The notes: generated by a model not told the origin, from the letters alone. Positions 43,012-52,299 are shown, numbered from the stretch's first letter. The stretch is DNA of 64,000 bases from J027 sp034437655 (GCA_034437655.1 DAOTTU010000031.1:10259-74258), one strand, 5' to 3'. Program-made: numbers and translations.

Positions 43012-44484
43012 CTAAAGGAACCCACCGTCATCGCCGACGCGGTGTACCTTGAGGAAGTTGGTATGGCCACCAGCACCAAACGGCACCCCGGCAATGATAA
43101 CCATAATGTCGTCTGTTTCGACGTATTTGGCTTCTTGCGCCGCCGTAACAACGACTCTCAGCATTTCGTCAATGGTATGGAACTCATCAACCATCATTGG
43201 GAGTACTCCCCAGATGAGTGCCATACGGTTGAAGGTCGCGTTGTTGGGGGTTACACACAAAATCGGTGTATTGGGACGCTCACGGGCAACGCGGCGCGCC
43301 GTGTAGCCGGTCCAGGTACTGGTGACCAGCAGCTTGGCTCCCAGAATATCGGCTATTTGTTTGGTCGCAAAGCTGATGGCGTTGGCAGTCAGGTTGCCAC
43401 TGCTACGACTAACGCGGGTCGTTTCACGCTCTGGGTGTTTGCCATAATAGGGTAGGTTCTTTTCAGATATCGCAGCAATGGCGGCCATGGTTGTTACGGC
43501 TTCAACGGGATACTTGCCCGAGGCGGTTTCACCAGAGAGCATGACTGCATCAGTGCCGTCAAAAATCGCATTTGCGACGTCAGATGCTTCGGCACGGGTT
43601 GGGCGCGGAGACTCAATCATGCTATTGAGCATTTGAGTCGCTGTGATAACGGGTTTGCCAACTTTGTTGCACATACTGATGATGCGCTTTTGCTGGATGG
43701 GCACTTCGGCCGCTGGAATTTCTAACCCGAGATCGCCACGAGCCACCATAATGCCGTCTGAGTGCTTGAGGATATTCTCAAAGTTGTCAATAGCCTCGAA
43801 CTTCTCAATCTTGGCGATGAGCCACACGTCACCACCATGATGGCGCAGCAGCCACCGCAATTCACGCATATCGTCAGCGTTGCGTACAAACGACATGGCC
43901 ATGAAATCAACGCCTTGTTTCAGTGCAAAAACTGCATCGTCACGATCTTTTTCGGTCAGGGCCGACAACGACGACAGCTTTGCGTCTGGCGACGATACGC
44001 CTTTGCGACTTTTCAGGAGCCCACCGACAACGACCTCACAGACAAGCGCATCGCCAGTCGTGCTGCGGACAACCATTTCAAGCTCACCGTCGTCCAGTAG
44101 CAATCGATTGCCAGCATGGACATCCACGATGAACTCTGGATGGGGGAGGGGGAGTTGACGCTTGCTCTGGTCTGGGTTCTCGCGCGTTGTCAGGATAATC
44201 TGGTCGCCGGGTTGAATGTCAATACCGTCGTTCTCAAGTTTGCCGAGGCGAATTTTGGGCCCCTGCAAGTCAGCGAGAACGCCGACCACAGCGCCTTCTT
44301 CCTGAGCGACTTTGCGAATCCGTTTGATAACTTCAGCATGACCCTCCTGGCTACCATGACTGAAGTTGATACGGGCGACGTCTAACCCGGCACGGATCAT
44401 TTTGCGGAGCGTTTCTTCGTCCTGTGACGTCGGGCCGATAGTGGCAACAATTTTAGTCCGTTTGTTTTTCAGCGAGCGTAGCAT
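43012..44484 (-). CDS. pyk: Pyruvate kinase
   Basis: This enzyme converts phosphoenolpyruvate and ADP to pyruvate and ATP. The 490 aa show KIVATIGPTS, ARINFSHGS, LADLQGPKIRLG, the active-site region LIAKIEKFEAIDNF and IMVARGDLGLEIP, then TQMLNSMIESPRPTRAEASDVANAI split over the usual helix, and VMLSGETASGKYP. The C-terminal domain is standard, with no PEP-utiliser-like extension. The gene begins nine bases after enolase in one operon, so the last two glycolytic steps are expressed together. ATG 44484 has GGAAC upstream. Confidence 0.96.
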   Translation of the reverse strand: MLRSLKNKRTKIVATIGPTSQDEETLRKMIRAGLDVARINFSHGSQEGHAEVIKRIRKVAQEEGAVVGVLADLQGPKIRLGKLENDGIDIQPGDQIILTTRENPDQSKRQLPLPHPEFIVDVHAGNRLLLDDGELEMVVRSTTGDALVCEVVVGGLLKSRKGVSSPDAKLSSLSALTEKDRDDAVFALKQGVDFMAMSFVRNADDMRELRWLLRHHGGDVWLIAKIEKFEAIDNFENILKHSDGIMVARGDLGLEIPAAEVPIQQKRIISMCNKVGKPVITATQMLNSMIESPRPTRAEASDVANAIFDGTDAVMLSGETASGKYPVEAVTTMAAIAAISEKNLPYYGKHPERETTRVSRSSGNLTANAISFATKQIADILGAKLLVTSTWTGYTARRVARERPNTPILCVTPNNATFNRMALIWGVLPMMVDEFHTIDEMLRVVVTAAQEAKYVETDDIMVIIAGVPFGAGGHTNFLKVHRVGDDGGFL

Positions 44485-44493
44485 AACGTTCCT

Positions 44494-45789
44494 TTATAGC
44501 TCTCTGGAAATGTTAGGGAAGGCGTTCTTTCCGGCGAACGTTGCTGTTGTACCGAGATCATCTTCAATCCGTAACAGTTGATTGTATTTAGCAACACGGT
44601 CACTACGGGCGGGCGCGCCAGTCTTAATCTGTCCAGCGTTAAGCGCAACAACCAGGTCGGCAATTGTGGCGTCTTCCGTTTCGCCGCTGCGGTGGCTAAC
44701 GACGACGGTCCAGCCTGCTTGTTGGCTCATCCGACTGGCAGCAATGGCTTCAGTCAATGAACCAATCTGGTTGACCTTGCACAGCAGTGAATTGGCATTC
44801 TTGCCCGTAATGGCACGCTGCACGCGGTCAACATTGGTTACGAGGAGGTCATCGCCGACAATCTGAACTTTATCACCAACAGCGGCGACCAGATCCGCCC
44901 AGGCGTCCCAGTCGTTTTCGTCAAGGCCATCTTCGAGGCTAACGATCGGGTATTTCTCGGCCCAGTTCGTCCAGAATTTGACCATTTCAGCGCTGCTGAG
45001 TGCTTTGCCTTCGGTGGCAAGTTGATATTTGCCATCTTCATAGATTTCGCTGGCGGCGGGGTCCAGTGCCAGATAGATGTCGTCACCCGGTGTGAAGCCT
45101 GCTTTCTGTATCGCTTCGAGGATGATTTCAATAGCGGCTTCGTTAGTGGACAAGCTCGGTGCAAAACCACCTTCGTCGCCAACAGTTGTCCCCATCCCAC
45201 GATCATGCAGCACTTTCTTCAAAGTATGGTAGATTTCAGCACCCCAGCGCAGGCCTTCCGAAAAGCTGGACGCGCCAACCGGCATGACCATAAATTCTTG
45301 AAAGTCGGTGCTATTGGTAGCGTGTTTACCGCCGTTCATGATGTTCATCATCGGCACGGGAAGTTGATGTGCATAAACGCCGCCCAGATAACGGTACAGC
45401 GGCATGCCAACACTGGCGGCAGCGGCATGAGCAACTGCGAGTGAAACGCCCAGAATTGCGTTTGCTCCGAGCTTGCCTTTGTTGGGTGTGCCGTCGAGTT
45501 CAAGCATCGCATGGTCAATCGCCATCTGATCCAGCGCGGAATATTCACCAATCAGGGCATCGGCAATAGTCTCGTTGACGTTTTGAACCGCCTGCTCAAC
45601 GCTCTTGCCCATGTAGTAGCTTTTGTCCCCGTCGCGCAATTCAACGGCTTCGTGTTCCCCCGTAGACGCGCCACTGGGAACCATCGCCCGGCCATATGCC
45701 CCGTCTTCAAGCTGGACTTCAACCTCAACGGTTGGGTTGCCACGTGAGTCAAGGACCTGACGCCCAAAAATGGTTTCGATAATTGTCAT
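44494..45789 (-). CDS. eno: Enolase
   Basis: This is 2-phosphoglycerate dehydratase, 431 aa, the standard length. The N terminus reads IFGRQVLDSRGNPTVEVEV, and PSGASTGEHEAVELRDG forms the mobile loop. Mg ligands lie in LALDPAASE, SLEDGLDENDW and IVGDDLLVTN. Catalytic Lys is in CKVNQIGSLTEAI, and SHRSGETEDATIADLVV is the C-terminal signature. Its ATG overlaps the stop of the upstream BioD-like/DRTGG gene by four bases and has GAGAGGAC upstream; pyk follows nine bases later. This is a tight glycolytic operon with an unusual first gene. Confidence 0.97.
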   Translation of the reverse strand: MTIIETIFGRQVLDSRGNPTVEVEVQLEDGAYGRAMVPSGASTGEHEAVELRDGDKSYYMGKSVEQAVQNVNETIADALIGEYSALDQMAIDHAMLELDGTPNKGKLGANAILGVSLAVAHAAAASVGMPLYRYLGGVYAHQLPVPMMNIMNGGKHATNSTDFQEFMVMPVGASSFSEGLRWGAEIYHTLKKVLHDRGMGTTVGDEGGFAPSLSTNEAAIEIILEAIQKAGFTPGDDIYLALDPAASEIYEDGKYQLATEGKALSSAEMVKFWTNWAEKYPIVSLEDGLDENDWDAWADLVAAVGDKVQIVGDDLLVTNVDRVQRAITGKNANSLLCKVNQIGSLTEAIAASRMSQQAGWTVVVSHRSGETEDATIADLVVALNAGQIKTGAPARSDRVAKYNQLLRIEDDLGTTATFAGKNAFPNISREL

Positions 45790-46880
45790 AGTTGTTTTGT
45801 CCTCTCAAGGTCAGTAAATAAGCGATCATAGTCAAGGTGTTGGGCCAACACAGCCTGGAAACGATTTAGCTTTTCAGCCTGGCCCAGCGGTGTTTTTCCG
45901 AAAACTCGTTCGATCTTCTCCAGTGCTTGCATGGTCGCATCTTGTACAGATAATACCGCAATTCCGACATCTTCGGCACGCTGAAGGATGTGCGAATTGA
46001 CAGTTTCTGTTCCTGTTAAGATTAGACATGCGACCGAACTAGACTCAAGTGCAGCGCCCTGTAAGTCTGCACGATCAGCCCCGGTGATCACACCTGTATT
46101 GCTGGCAGCACGCAGAATTGGCAGCGCCGATTCAACCGACATCGCACCGATGGAAAACCCCTCGATCAAACGCTGGTGTTGCGCTTCCCCAACAAGTATC
46201 TCAGCACCAAGCAAACGGGTAAGTTCACCAATGCTGATCGCACGTAGCTGGGGCTGCAACGGGAGGCTGCCATAGAGCGTGACCTTGTGCTGGTTCAGAT
46301 AGGGCTGTACCAGCGACTCGATAAGTGCCTGTTCATCGTCTGGAACGCTATTGATAATCGCGCCCAACAACCGCTCTCCTAGAAGTTCACGGGCTGCCAG
46401 TATGTCGTCGAGTGTGAGTACACTCCCGCGCCAGCCACTGACAATCAACACCGGGAGGTTGTAACGTTCCGGGACAGAGCGAATATGCACCCCGGTTGCG
46501 AAGCCATCACGCAGCGTGCCACCACCTTCAATGAGCAAAAAGTCACGCCCCTGTCGAAGTGTGGCAATCGACGAGTCGATGCGTTGCCACAGTGCGTCAA
46601 CATCCACAGTTTGTTGCTGAAGATCATTCAGTAAGTCCTTATCGGCGCGCACCGGGGCTATGATCGTGGTATCGACGGATGTCAGCCCAAAAACACGGCG
46701 TGCAAACTGCGCGTCCTGGTCAACGTCTCCGCTTAAATCGTTCGGATAATAACCCTGCACGCTGAGCGGCTTGAAATAGGCAACGGCATGGCCGCGTGAT
46801 CGCGCATGCAACCCAATGCCAAGCGCCAGTGCTGTTTTGCCAGAATAAGCAGTGGTTGATGCGATATAAAGGGACTTCAT
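45786..46880 (-). CDS. BioD-like/DRTGG protein (phosphotransacetylase N-terminal-type)
   Basis: This 364-residue protein has an N-terminal dethiobiotin-synthase-like P-loop domain (SLYIASTTAYSGKTALALGIG, LLIEGGGTLRDG). A DRTGG domain follows (about residues 205-320). Together they equal the regulatory N-terminal half of long phosphate acetyltransferases, but the catalytic PTA domain is absent. Such proteins are usually annotated as phosphotransacetylase-family or cobyrinate-synthase-like, without a known reaction. It overlaps the enolase start by four bases, so it may sense a nucleotide or metabolite in central metabolism. A promoter (TTGATC-18-TATAAA) lies just upstream. Confidence 0.75.
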   Translation of the reverse strand: MKSLYIASTTAYSGKTALALGIGLHARSRGHAVAYFKPLSVQGYYPNDLSGDVDQDAQFARRVFGLTSVDTTIIAPVRADKDLLNDLQQQTVDVDALWQRIDSSIATLRQGRDFLLIEGGGTLRDGFATGVHIRSVPERYNLPVLIVSGWRGSVLTLDDILAARELLGERLLGAIINSVPDDEQALIESLVQPYLNQHKVTLYGSLPLQPQLRAISIGELTRLLGAEILVGEAQHQRLIEGFSIGAMSVESALPILRAASNTGVITGADRADLQGAALESSSVACLILTGTETVNSHILQRAEDVGIAVLSVQDATMQALEKIERVFGKTPLGQAEKLNRFQAVLAQHLDYDRLFTDLERTKQL

Positions 46881-46916
46881 AAATGATTTACGTCCTTTGT
46901 TGTTACGCTTATCGTT

Positions 46917-46946
46917 TTTATACAGTCAGTGTAAAGCCAAGATCAA
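46917..46946 (-). promoter_or_regulatory. Promoter of the DRTGG-eno-pyk operon
   Basis: On the minus strand, TTGATC (46941-46946), an 18-base spacer and TATAAA (46917-46922), about 35 bases before the ATG at 46880. Confidence 0.5.
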
Positions 46947-46971
46947 AGTAGAGTAATATAAATTTAAACTG

Positions 46972-47790
46972 CTAGCGGTGTAACAACCTGACAGCTTCAC
47001 CGGGTAGCGCGACGATGCTCCAACCTTCACCGACACGCTCCTGTGAGGTCTGCAGGCGCATTTGATGATGCCAGAGCGCTTGCTGCCCGTGTACTTCAAC
47101 AACCGCACTGTTGATTTCAACCACGTCTTCGGCCTGCGCCGCAGCACGATACTCAAACTCATGAGCCAGAATGCTCGTATCGTCTGGATCAATGCCATCT
47201 TGTGTGACATCTTGAAGAATCCGGTCTTCAAGCCAGCGGATGTAATGCGCGTTATTGACGTGTTTTGCGCGGTCAATTTCGAAGTGCCGGGCCCGGCATG
47301 TGCGCGCTGTGTAGACTGGATTTGAGACTGCCGTGCTGCCAGACAAGCGGGTCTGGATAGGTTCAGGCGGTGTGTTTTGCATCGGGCCGTAGTTATCAAC
47401 GAAACTTTCCAATAGACGTGCTGGCCGCCCACGGTTACGATCAACGAATACCCAATTTGCTCGGGCGCGCACAATCCGGTTGTCTCCTCGCCACAATTCA
47501 TACTCACGGTGCGACTGCACACGCTTCATGTCCGAAATCCACGACTTACCCAGCAAACGGTCGCCATAGTAGGCGGGCTGTTCAAAGCGGACATACCATT
47601 TCCGAATCAACCACAGGTAGCCATGCGTGTCAAACCAGTTATTGTCATACCCGGCGCGACTGCTGGCTTGTACAGCCATTTCTTCTAAATAGTTCATGAT
47701 AGTGCCATGTAGCAATGTATTATTGTGCCCGATTTCGTAAGAGCGTACGGTGAATTCCAGCGTTGTAACATTTGGTGTGTTGCTGTCCAC
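46972..47790 (-). CDS. Acyl-ACP thioesterase-like protein (FatA/FatB family)
   Basis: This cytoplasmic double-hotdog thioesterase is about 272 aa. The first hotdog has TLEFTVRSYEIGHNNTLLHGTIMNYLEE and WLIRKWYVRFEQPAYYGD (each split); the second has ARHFEIDRAKHVNNAHYIRWLED, which carries the Asn/His typical of acyl-ACP thioesterases. It releases fatty acids from acyl carrier protein. The frame is open to 47880, but a TATAAT for this gene lies at 47825-47830, so GTG 47790 is the likelier start. It is divergent from the cysteine desulfurase gene, and the two promoters overlap. Confidence 0.82.
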   Translation of the reverse strand: MDSNTPNVTTLEFTVRSYEIGHNNTLLHGTIMNYLEEMAVQASSRAGYDNNWFDTHGYLWLIRKWYVRFEQPAYYGDRLLGKSWISDMKRVQSHREYELWRGDNRIVRARANWVFVDRNRGRPARLLESFVDNYGPMQNTPPEPIQTRLSGSTAVSNPVYTARTCRARHFEIDRAKHVNNAHYIRWLEDRILQDVTQDGIDPDDTSILAHEFEYRAAAQAEDVVEINSAVVEVHGQQALWHHQMRLQTSQERVGEGWSIVALPGEAVRLLHR

Positions 47791-47824
47791 TGTGGCCTGT
47801 CCTGTGTATTCCCGGTAGATTTCG

Positions 47825-47832
47825 ATTATACT
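47825..47832. promoter_or_regulatory. Overlapping divergent -10 elements
   Basis: The sequence ATTATACT reads TATAAT on the minus strand (thioesterase gene) and TATACT on the plus strand (cysteine desulfurase gene), so polymerases would compete for this site. Neither has a strong -35. Confidence 0.45.
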
Positions 47833-47879
47833 AATAAAAGACAGTTCTAACACACTCTGGCTTTTGATATGGAGGGGCA

Positions 47880-49055
47880 ATGTCTTCTACACTACCGCAT
47901 ATTTACCTTGACCACAGCGCAACGACTCCCGTTGATGAGCGCGTTGTTGCGGCAATGCATCCCTATTTTCAGCAGATTTACGGCAATCCTTCCTCGGTGC
48001 ATCGATTTGGGCAAGAAGCCGACGGTGCTGTCGAACAGGCCCGCTATCGCGTGGCACAGGTGTTTGGGTGTTTGCCCAAAGAAGTCGTTTTCACCAGTTG
48101 CGGTTCTGAAAGCGATAATCTGGGTGTGCGTGGGGCGGCTTTAGCAGCGCGTCAGGCTGGCAAAGGGGCGCATATTGTTACGCAACCACTGGAACATACC
48201 GCAGTCGGGCGTACTGCACAACAACTTGCTGAGGTCTTCGGGTTTGAGATGAGTCATGCCCCGGTAGACAAACACGGCCGCGTAACGCCAGAAGCATTGC
48301 GTTCAGTCATGCGTGAGGATACTGTGCTGGTGTCACTGATGCACGCGAACAATGAGATCGGTACGGTTAATCCGATTGCGGAACTGGCCGAGGTGGCGCA
48401 CGAGTTTGGTGCAGTGTTCCATACTGACGCCGTGCAGTCCCCGGGGCAGCTTCCCCTGAATGTTGACGCACTAAACGTGGATTTGCTCTCTATTTCTGGA
48501 CATAAATTTTATGGCCCGAAGGGCGTTGGGGCGCTCTATGTGCGGCAGGGGACCGATATGCTGCCGATGCAAACCGGGGGCAGCCATGAATTCGGACTGC
48601 GTAGCGGGACACATAATGTCCCGCTGATTATCGGTATGGCAGAAGCGTTGACCATTGCCGAGCAAGAACGGGCCACCCATGTCTCGCATCATCTGAAGCT
48701 GCGCGATGCGCTCATTGCTGGCATTCTCAAAGGTGTGCCAGACACCGAATTGACCGGCTGTCCAGAAGATCGCTTGCCTTCACATGCGAGTTTTGTCTTC
48801 CGTCACGTTGACGCCAACAACCTGCTCATGCAACTCGACGCGCAGGGAATCGCTGCCTCGTCGGGAAGTGCCTGCAAGACGGGCAACCCAGAACCCTCTG
48901 GTGTGATTGTGGCGCTTGGCTATGATAATGAGTGGTCGATGGGGAGCCTGCGCCTAACGGTAGGGCGGCAAAACACGATGACAGAAATTAACATCTTGCT
49001 CGACACCCTCCCCGCAATTGTTGAAACCGCCCGCAAGCTATGGATGCCTGTTTAG
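47880..49055 (+). CDS. Cysteine desulfurase (NifS/IscS class)
   Basis: This PLP-dependent enzyme removes sulfur from cysteine for iron-sulfur clusters, tRNA thiolation and cofactors. The 391 aa show IYLDHSATTPVDERV, the PLP lysine in SGHKFYGPKG (Lys209), and the catalytic cysteine in SSGSACKTGN (Cys332) with the long active-site loop of class I enzymes. A good GGAGGGG ribosome binding site precedes ATG 47880. No iscU or iscR is adjacent. It is a plausible sulfur donor for MnmA, whose gene is 12 kb away. Confidence 0.93.
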   Translation: MSSTLPHIYLDHSATTPVDERVVAAMHPYFQQIYGNPSSVHRFGQEADGAVEQARYRVAQVFGCLPKEVVFTSCGSESDNLGVRGAALAARQAGKGAHIVTQPLEHTAVGRTAQQLAEVFGFEMSHAPVDKHGRVTPEALRSVMREDTVLVSLMHANNEIGTVNPIAELAEVAHEFGAVFHTDAVQSPGQLPLNVDALNVDLLSISGHKFYGPKGVGALYVRQGTDMLPMQTGGSHEFGLRSGTHNVPLIIGMAEALTIAEQERATHVSHHLKLRDALIAGILKGVPDTELTGCPEDRLPSHASFVFRHVDANNLLMQLDAQGIAASSGSACKTGNPEPSGVIVALGYDNEWSMGSLRLTVGRQNTMTEINILLDTLPAIVETARKLWMPV

Positions 49056-49077
49056 CGTTTCCTGCTTCTATAATATT

Positions 49078-49117
49078 GGGTCGTCATTGTCAGACGTGAA
49101 GGTCTGCACGACGACCC
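49078..49117. terminator. Long hairpin between convergent cysteine desulfurase and LysM genes
   Basis: GGGTCGTC (49078-49085) pairs with GACGACCC (49110-49117), and an inner CAGAC/GTCTG stem continues it. There is no T tract, so this may be a Rho-dependent end or another RNA structure. Confidence 0.35.
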
Positions 49118-49135
49118 GCATATATACGGTATCTT

Positions 49136-49753
49136 CTAGTTATAGAACCAGTTCAGCGCGAAGAAGCCGCCAGAAGTCGTGACTTCGACCGCGACTGTAT
49201 TGGCATTCTGTAATGCGGAAGGAATTGACACCTGGACGAAAAATTCACCGTTGGCATCCGTCGTCGCTGTATAGTAGGGCACATAGGGTCGGTTGCCGAG
49301 TGTCGTTAGCGCGATGGTGACGGTGCGGTTAGCCGGGAAGTTGTAGCCGAACAATTGGAAGCTCTGGCCCAGTGTTGCCTGTGGAAAGAAGATACGCGGC
49401 TCTGTCGTTGGGCCAAAGGGGTTCCCCGGAAAAACAACCTGCGACGGTGGTGGCGTTGGATGAACCGGGCTAGCAGCCGTTGCAAAGCCATCAATGCATA
49501 GCCGTTGCCCCACACGAATCTGGTTGGCGTTGGGCAGGTAATTCCACGCTTGCAATGTCGGCCAGCTTACCCCATAGCGTAGACCAATGCGGAACAGATT
49601 TTCGCCGGGCTGAACGATATGCGTCTGGGTGCAGACCGGGCTTTGCGCTTCGGCAACATCGACGCCATTCAGCGCATCCATGGGGGCGAAACTGGCGACC
49701 ATCCCTGCGATGAGCGCAATGGTAATAGTCATCAAGCGAAAGCGTTTAAACAT
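49136..49753 (-). CDS. Secreted LysM-domain protein
   Basis: This 205-residue exported protein has a signal peptide (cleavage likely after VAEAQ), one LysM domain (THIVQPGENLFRIGLRYGVSW ... GQRLCI, split) and a C-terminal beta-sandwich of about 90 residues. It would bind peptidoglycan; no enzymatic domain is seen. ATG 49753 has AGGGAG upstream; the open frame to 49804 is discounted because it would place 17 non-signal residues first. It lies just downstream of the L,D-transpeptidase gene on the same strand, so the two may be expressed together. Confidence 0.82.
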   Translation of the reverse strand: MFKRFRLMTITIALIAGMVASFAPMDALNGVDVAEAQSPVCTQTHIVQPGENLFRIGLRYGVSWPTLQAWNYLPNANQIRVGQRLCIDGFATAASPVHPTPPPSQVVFPGNPFGPTTEPRIFFPQATLGQSFQLFGYNFPANRTVTIALTTLGNRPYVPYYTATTDANGEFFVQVSIPSALQNANTVAVEVTTSGGFFALNWFYN

Positions 49754-49825
49754 TGTTTTCTCCCTATGTTTTGAGTTTGTACAGTCAATTGAACGTGTGA
49801 ACAATTCACATGATCTGAAAACGAC

Positions 49826-51013
49826 TTAATAGCGTACCGAAACGGGTGTCCCAACTTCTGCCCAGCGGAAGAACCATTCTGCGTCCGTTGTCGGTAAGTT
49901 AATACAGCCACGACTCATTGGTTGCCCGAAATTGTTGTGCCAGTACGTTCCATGAATGCCGTAGCCCTGATAAAAGTACATCACCCACGGCACACCGGGT
50001 AAATAATAGCCCGGCCCGCTCATTGTCTGCGAGGTCAGCTTCCAGTAGATGCGGTAGTCTCCGGTAACGGTTGGGGTGCTTGGCAACCCTGATGACATGA
50101 TTTGTGACCGTAAGAGTTCGCCATCTTCGTAGGCGTAAATGCGTTGCTCGGTCAGGTTGATGATAATCTGCTTACCTGTGAGCAAGGTTGGCGCTGCGGC
50201 TGCCGGGACGCCGCCATTCGGTTCAAGGAAGGTGCCGGGGGCGTCGTCTGTGACAGGAATCGTGAGTTCTTGCCCGGCGAAGATGGTGTTGGGGTTCGTG
50301 ATGCCGTTGGCCCGCGCAATCGTCGTCCAGTCAAGGTTGAATTGCTCGGCAATACTGGCGAGACGATCACCTTGTTGAACGGTGTAGGTTGTACTTTGTG
50401 CGCTGGGTGTGTTGGTGGCGTCAAGTGGGTCGGCTTCGACGATGGTCGGGCCGGCGACGGCCGTTAAGTCTGGCGTCGTGTTGTCAGCAGTGGTGGTGAT
50501 AACCAATCGTTGCCCGGCAAATATCTGGTTCGGGTCCAGAATGTTATTGAGTGCGGCGATGTCTTGCCAGGTCATGCCATATTGTCGGGCGATGGCGTTG
50601 AGCGTTTCACCGATGCGGACAATATGATAGGCCGTTGTGGTGACAGAAGCAGCGGGTGTCTCATCGGTGGCAGTGTCGGTTGTAGCGGACTCGCTATTGG
50701 CAGGCTCGGTGTCAGCGGGCGCGTCTTGTGTGGCTGCTGGTTGTTCACCCGGGATCATTAAAATTTGCCCGGCATAGATGCGCGTTGGGTCCGTGATACC
50801 GTTCGCTGCTGCCAGTTCACTAACCGTCAAATCATAACGTAGCGCGATGCGGTAGAGGTTTTCGCCCGCTTGCACAATATGCTGGCGGCCCCCTTCTTGT
50901 GCATCAGAAGTGGAAAGCCCGCCCGCGAGGGGGCTTGCGACAAGACCAATGATGACGAATGCTAGTGCAAGCCAGCGCCACCGTATCCGAAATAGAGATT
51001 CAGCATTCCGCAT
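49826..51013 (-). CDS. L,D-transpeptidase with three LysM domains
   Basis: This 395-residue exported cell-wall enzyme has a signal/anchor helix (about 13-30), three LysM repeats (about 45-87, 129-171 and 209-253) separated by Thr/Pro/Ala-rich linkers, and a YkuD catalytic domain (about 280-395). Its motif reads YGIHGTYWHNNFG, then SRGCINLP with the nucleophilic cysteine Cys370. It forms 3-3 peptidoglycan cross-links or anchors proteins. The preferred ATG 51013 has GAGGA eleven bases upstream; a GTG at 51031 is also possible. Confidence 0.92.
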   Translation of the reverse strand: MRNAESLFRIRWRWLALAFVIIGLVASPLAGGLSTSDAQEGGRQHIVQAGENLYRIALRYDLTVSELAAANGITDPTRIYAGQILMIPGEQPAATQDAPADTEPANSESATTDTATDETPAASVTTTAYHIVRIGETLNAIARQYGMTWQDIAALNNILDPNQIFAGQRLVITTTADNTTPDLTAVAGPTIVEADPLDATNTPSAQSTTYTVQQGDRLASIAEQFNLDWTTIARANGITNPNTIFAGQELTIPVTDDAPGTFLEPNGGVPAAAAPTLLTGKQIIINLTEQRIYAYEDGELLRSQIMSSGLPSTPTVTGDYRIYWKLTSQTMSGPGYYLPGVPWVMYFYQGYGIHGTYWHNNFGQPMSRGCINLPTTDAEWFFRWAEVGTPVSVRY

Positions 51014-51139
51014 TATGTTTTGTGTCCTCACTGCCTACTGGTGATCGCGGTTCATTGACTGTTGTGAACTTAGTATTAAAAGACTATCGCATGGCTTGAC
51101 TTTTTGTGCAAGCAATGTACCCTTATTTGCAGAAATTTG

Positions 51140-51155
51140 CATATTTGCAAATATG
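51140..51155. promoter_or_regulatory. 16-bp palindromic operator candidate before the ArsR-type regulator
   Basis: The perfect palindrome CATATTTGCAAATATG lies between a -35-like TTGACT (51096-51101) and the ATG at 51169. The half-site TTTGCA also occurs at 51126-51131 and 51136-51141. This is the expected layout for autoregulation by a winged-helix repressor. Confidence 0.6.
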
Positions 51156-51168
51156 GACGAATCATTAT

Positions 51169-52299
51169 ATGGAACTTATCGTTTCTCCCGCAAAAATTGC
51201 GATTCATTTTCGACAGTCGCTGATCCATACCCTGATGACCGTTGTTGGGCTGTTATACGTTGGCCATCGGCTAGAAGGACTCAGTGACTGGTTGCGTCAT
51301 GCAGAAGGCCGACTTGGCCAGGAGACTGCTGATGCCCTGAAGCTCGCCGCAATGTTCAATCTGCTAGCCACAGGCGTACAGGGCTATCTTGTTGATTCGG
51401 TGCCACCTGATAGTGAAGCTAATGAAGACTTTGACGCTTTGTGGAAGCACCTTAACAGTATAGACACACACGCGCTGCAAAAGGTTGCATTTGAATCGAT
51501 GCGACAGTCGATGATTCGCCTCGAATTGTTAGCAGAAGATGAGCATTTGCCCGCTGGCCGTAATGAACGCCGTGCGTTGATTGCGCGTGCTTACGAAAAA
51601 AGCGCCAGTTTGCAATGGGATCCGCCTGTCGAAATTCCGATGGACCCATCTATCTTTAGTGACGTTTTGGATGATGCTACGGTACTGCATCAAGGATTAC
51701 TCAACTCGTTGTGGCACTTGTGGCATGACGTTTACCATGAACAAGCCGCCGAAGACCAGCAACGTCACTATTACGCATTACGCTATCACCAGCAACAGGT
51801 TCATTCTGATGATCTGCGGACGGTCTTCCGAGAAGTGACGGGCCGTCGAGCACCTTCCTGGTTTCTCAACAGCCGTGTTAAAACTATCAATTTTGTACCC
51901 ACGAGCCATACCGGGGCGTTGGTGGTGTTTTCGATGTTAAAAGAAAATGCCTGGATCGGGTTTAATGCCAACCTTGTTCCGGCTGACCGTGGCAACGTGT
52001 CTTATTCAGCGGAGTTGTATCCGCTCCTCAAGGCGCTTGCTGATGAAACACGCTTGAAAATTGTCGCGTTACTGACTGAGGGAGAATTCAATGTAGGCGA
52101 TATTGCAGAAGCACTGAAGCTCACACAATCGACCGCGTCGCGCCACTTGAGTTTGCTGGCCAAAACTGAAATTCTACATACTCGGCGCGATGGCACGATG
52201 CGTTACTACATGCTCAACCCTTCGACTTTACAGGACATCAGTGAGCGGCTCGGGCAATTGGCTCGCACGCTCCCGAATCAAGGAGATAACCCGGCGTGA
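51169..52299 (+). CDS. ArsR-type regulator with a long N-terminal domain
   Basis: This protein is about 376 residues. Its last 90 are a typical ArsR winged helix: LKALADETRLKIVALLTEGEFNV (split), then VGDIAEALKLTQSTASRHLSLLAKTEIL and RRDGTMRYYML. The first 280 residues are helical and match no family I know; no metal-binding CxC motif is present. They probably sense a ligand. ATG 51169 is chosen because it falls after the operator palindrome; frames open from 51106 would put the operator inside the gene. It overlaps the first ABC exporter gene (GTGA) and very likely controls it. Confidence 0.82.
   Translation: MELIVSPAKIAIHFRQSLIHTLMTVVGLLYVGHRLEGLSDWLRHAEGRLGQETADALKLAAMFNLLATGVQGYLVDSVPPDSEANEDFDALWKHLNSIDTHALQKVAFESMRQSMIRLELLAEDEHLPAGRNERRALIARAYEKSASLQWDPPVEIPMDPSIFSDVLDDATVLHQGLLNSLWHLWHDVYHEQAAEDQQRHYYALRYHQQQVHSDDLRTVFREVTGRRAPSWFLNSRVKTINFVPTSHTGALVVFSMLKENAWIGFNANLVPADRGNVSYSAELYPLLKALADETRLKIVALLTEGEFNVGDIAEALKLTQSTASRHLSLLAKTEILHTRRDGTMRYYMLNPSTLQDISERLGQLARTLPNQGDNPA

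Noticed and set aside
45786..46880. Reading the BioD/DRTGG protein as phosphate acetyltransferase
   Set aside because: The catalytic PTA domain is absent; the protein ends after the DRTGG region.
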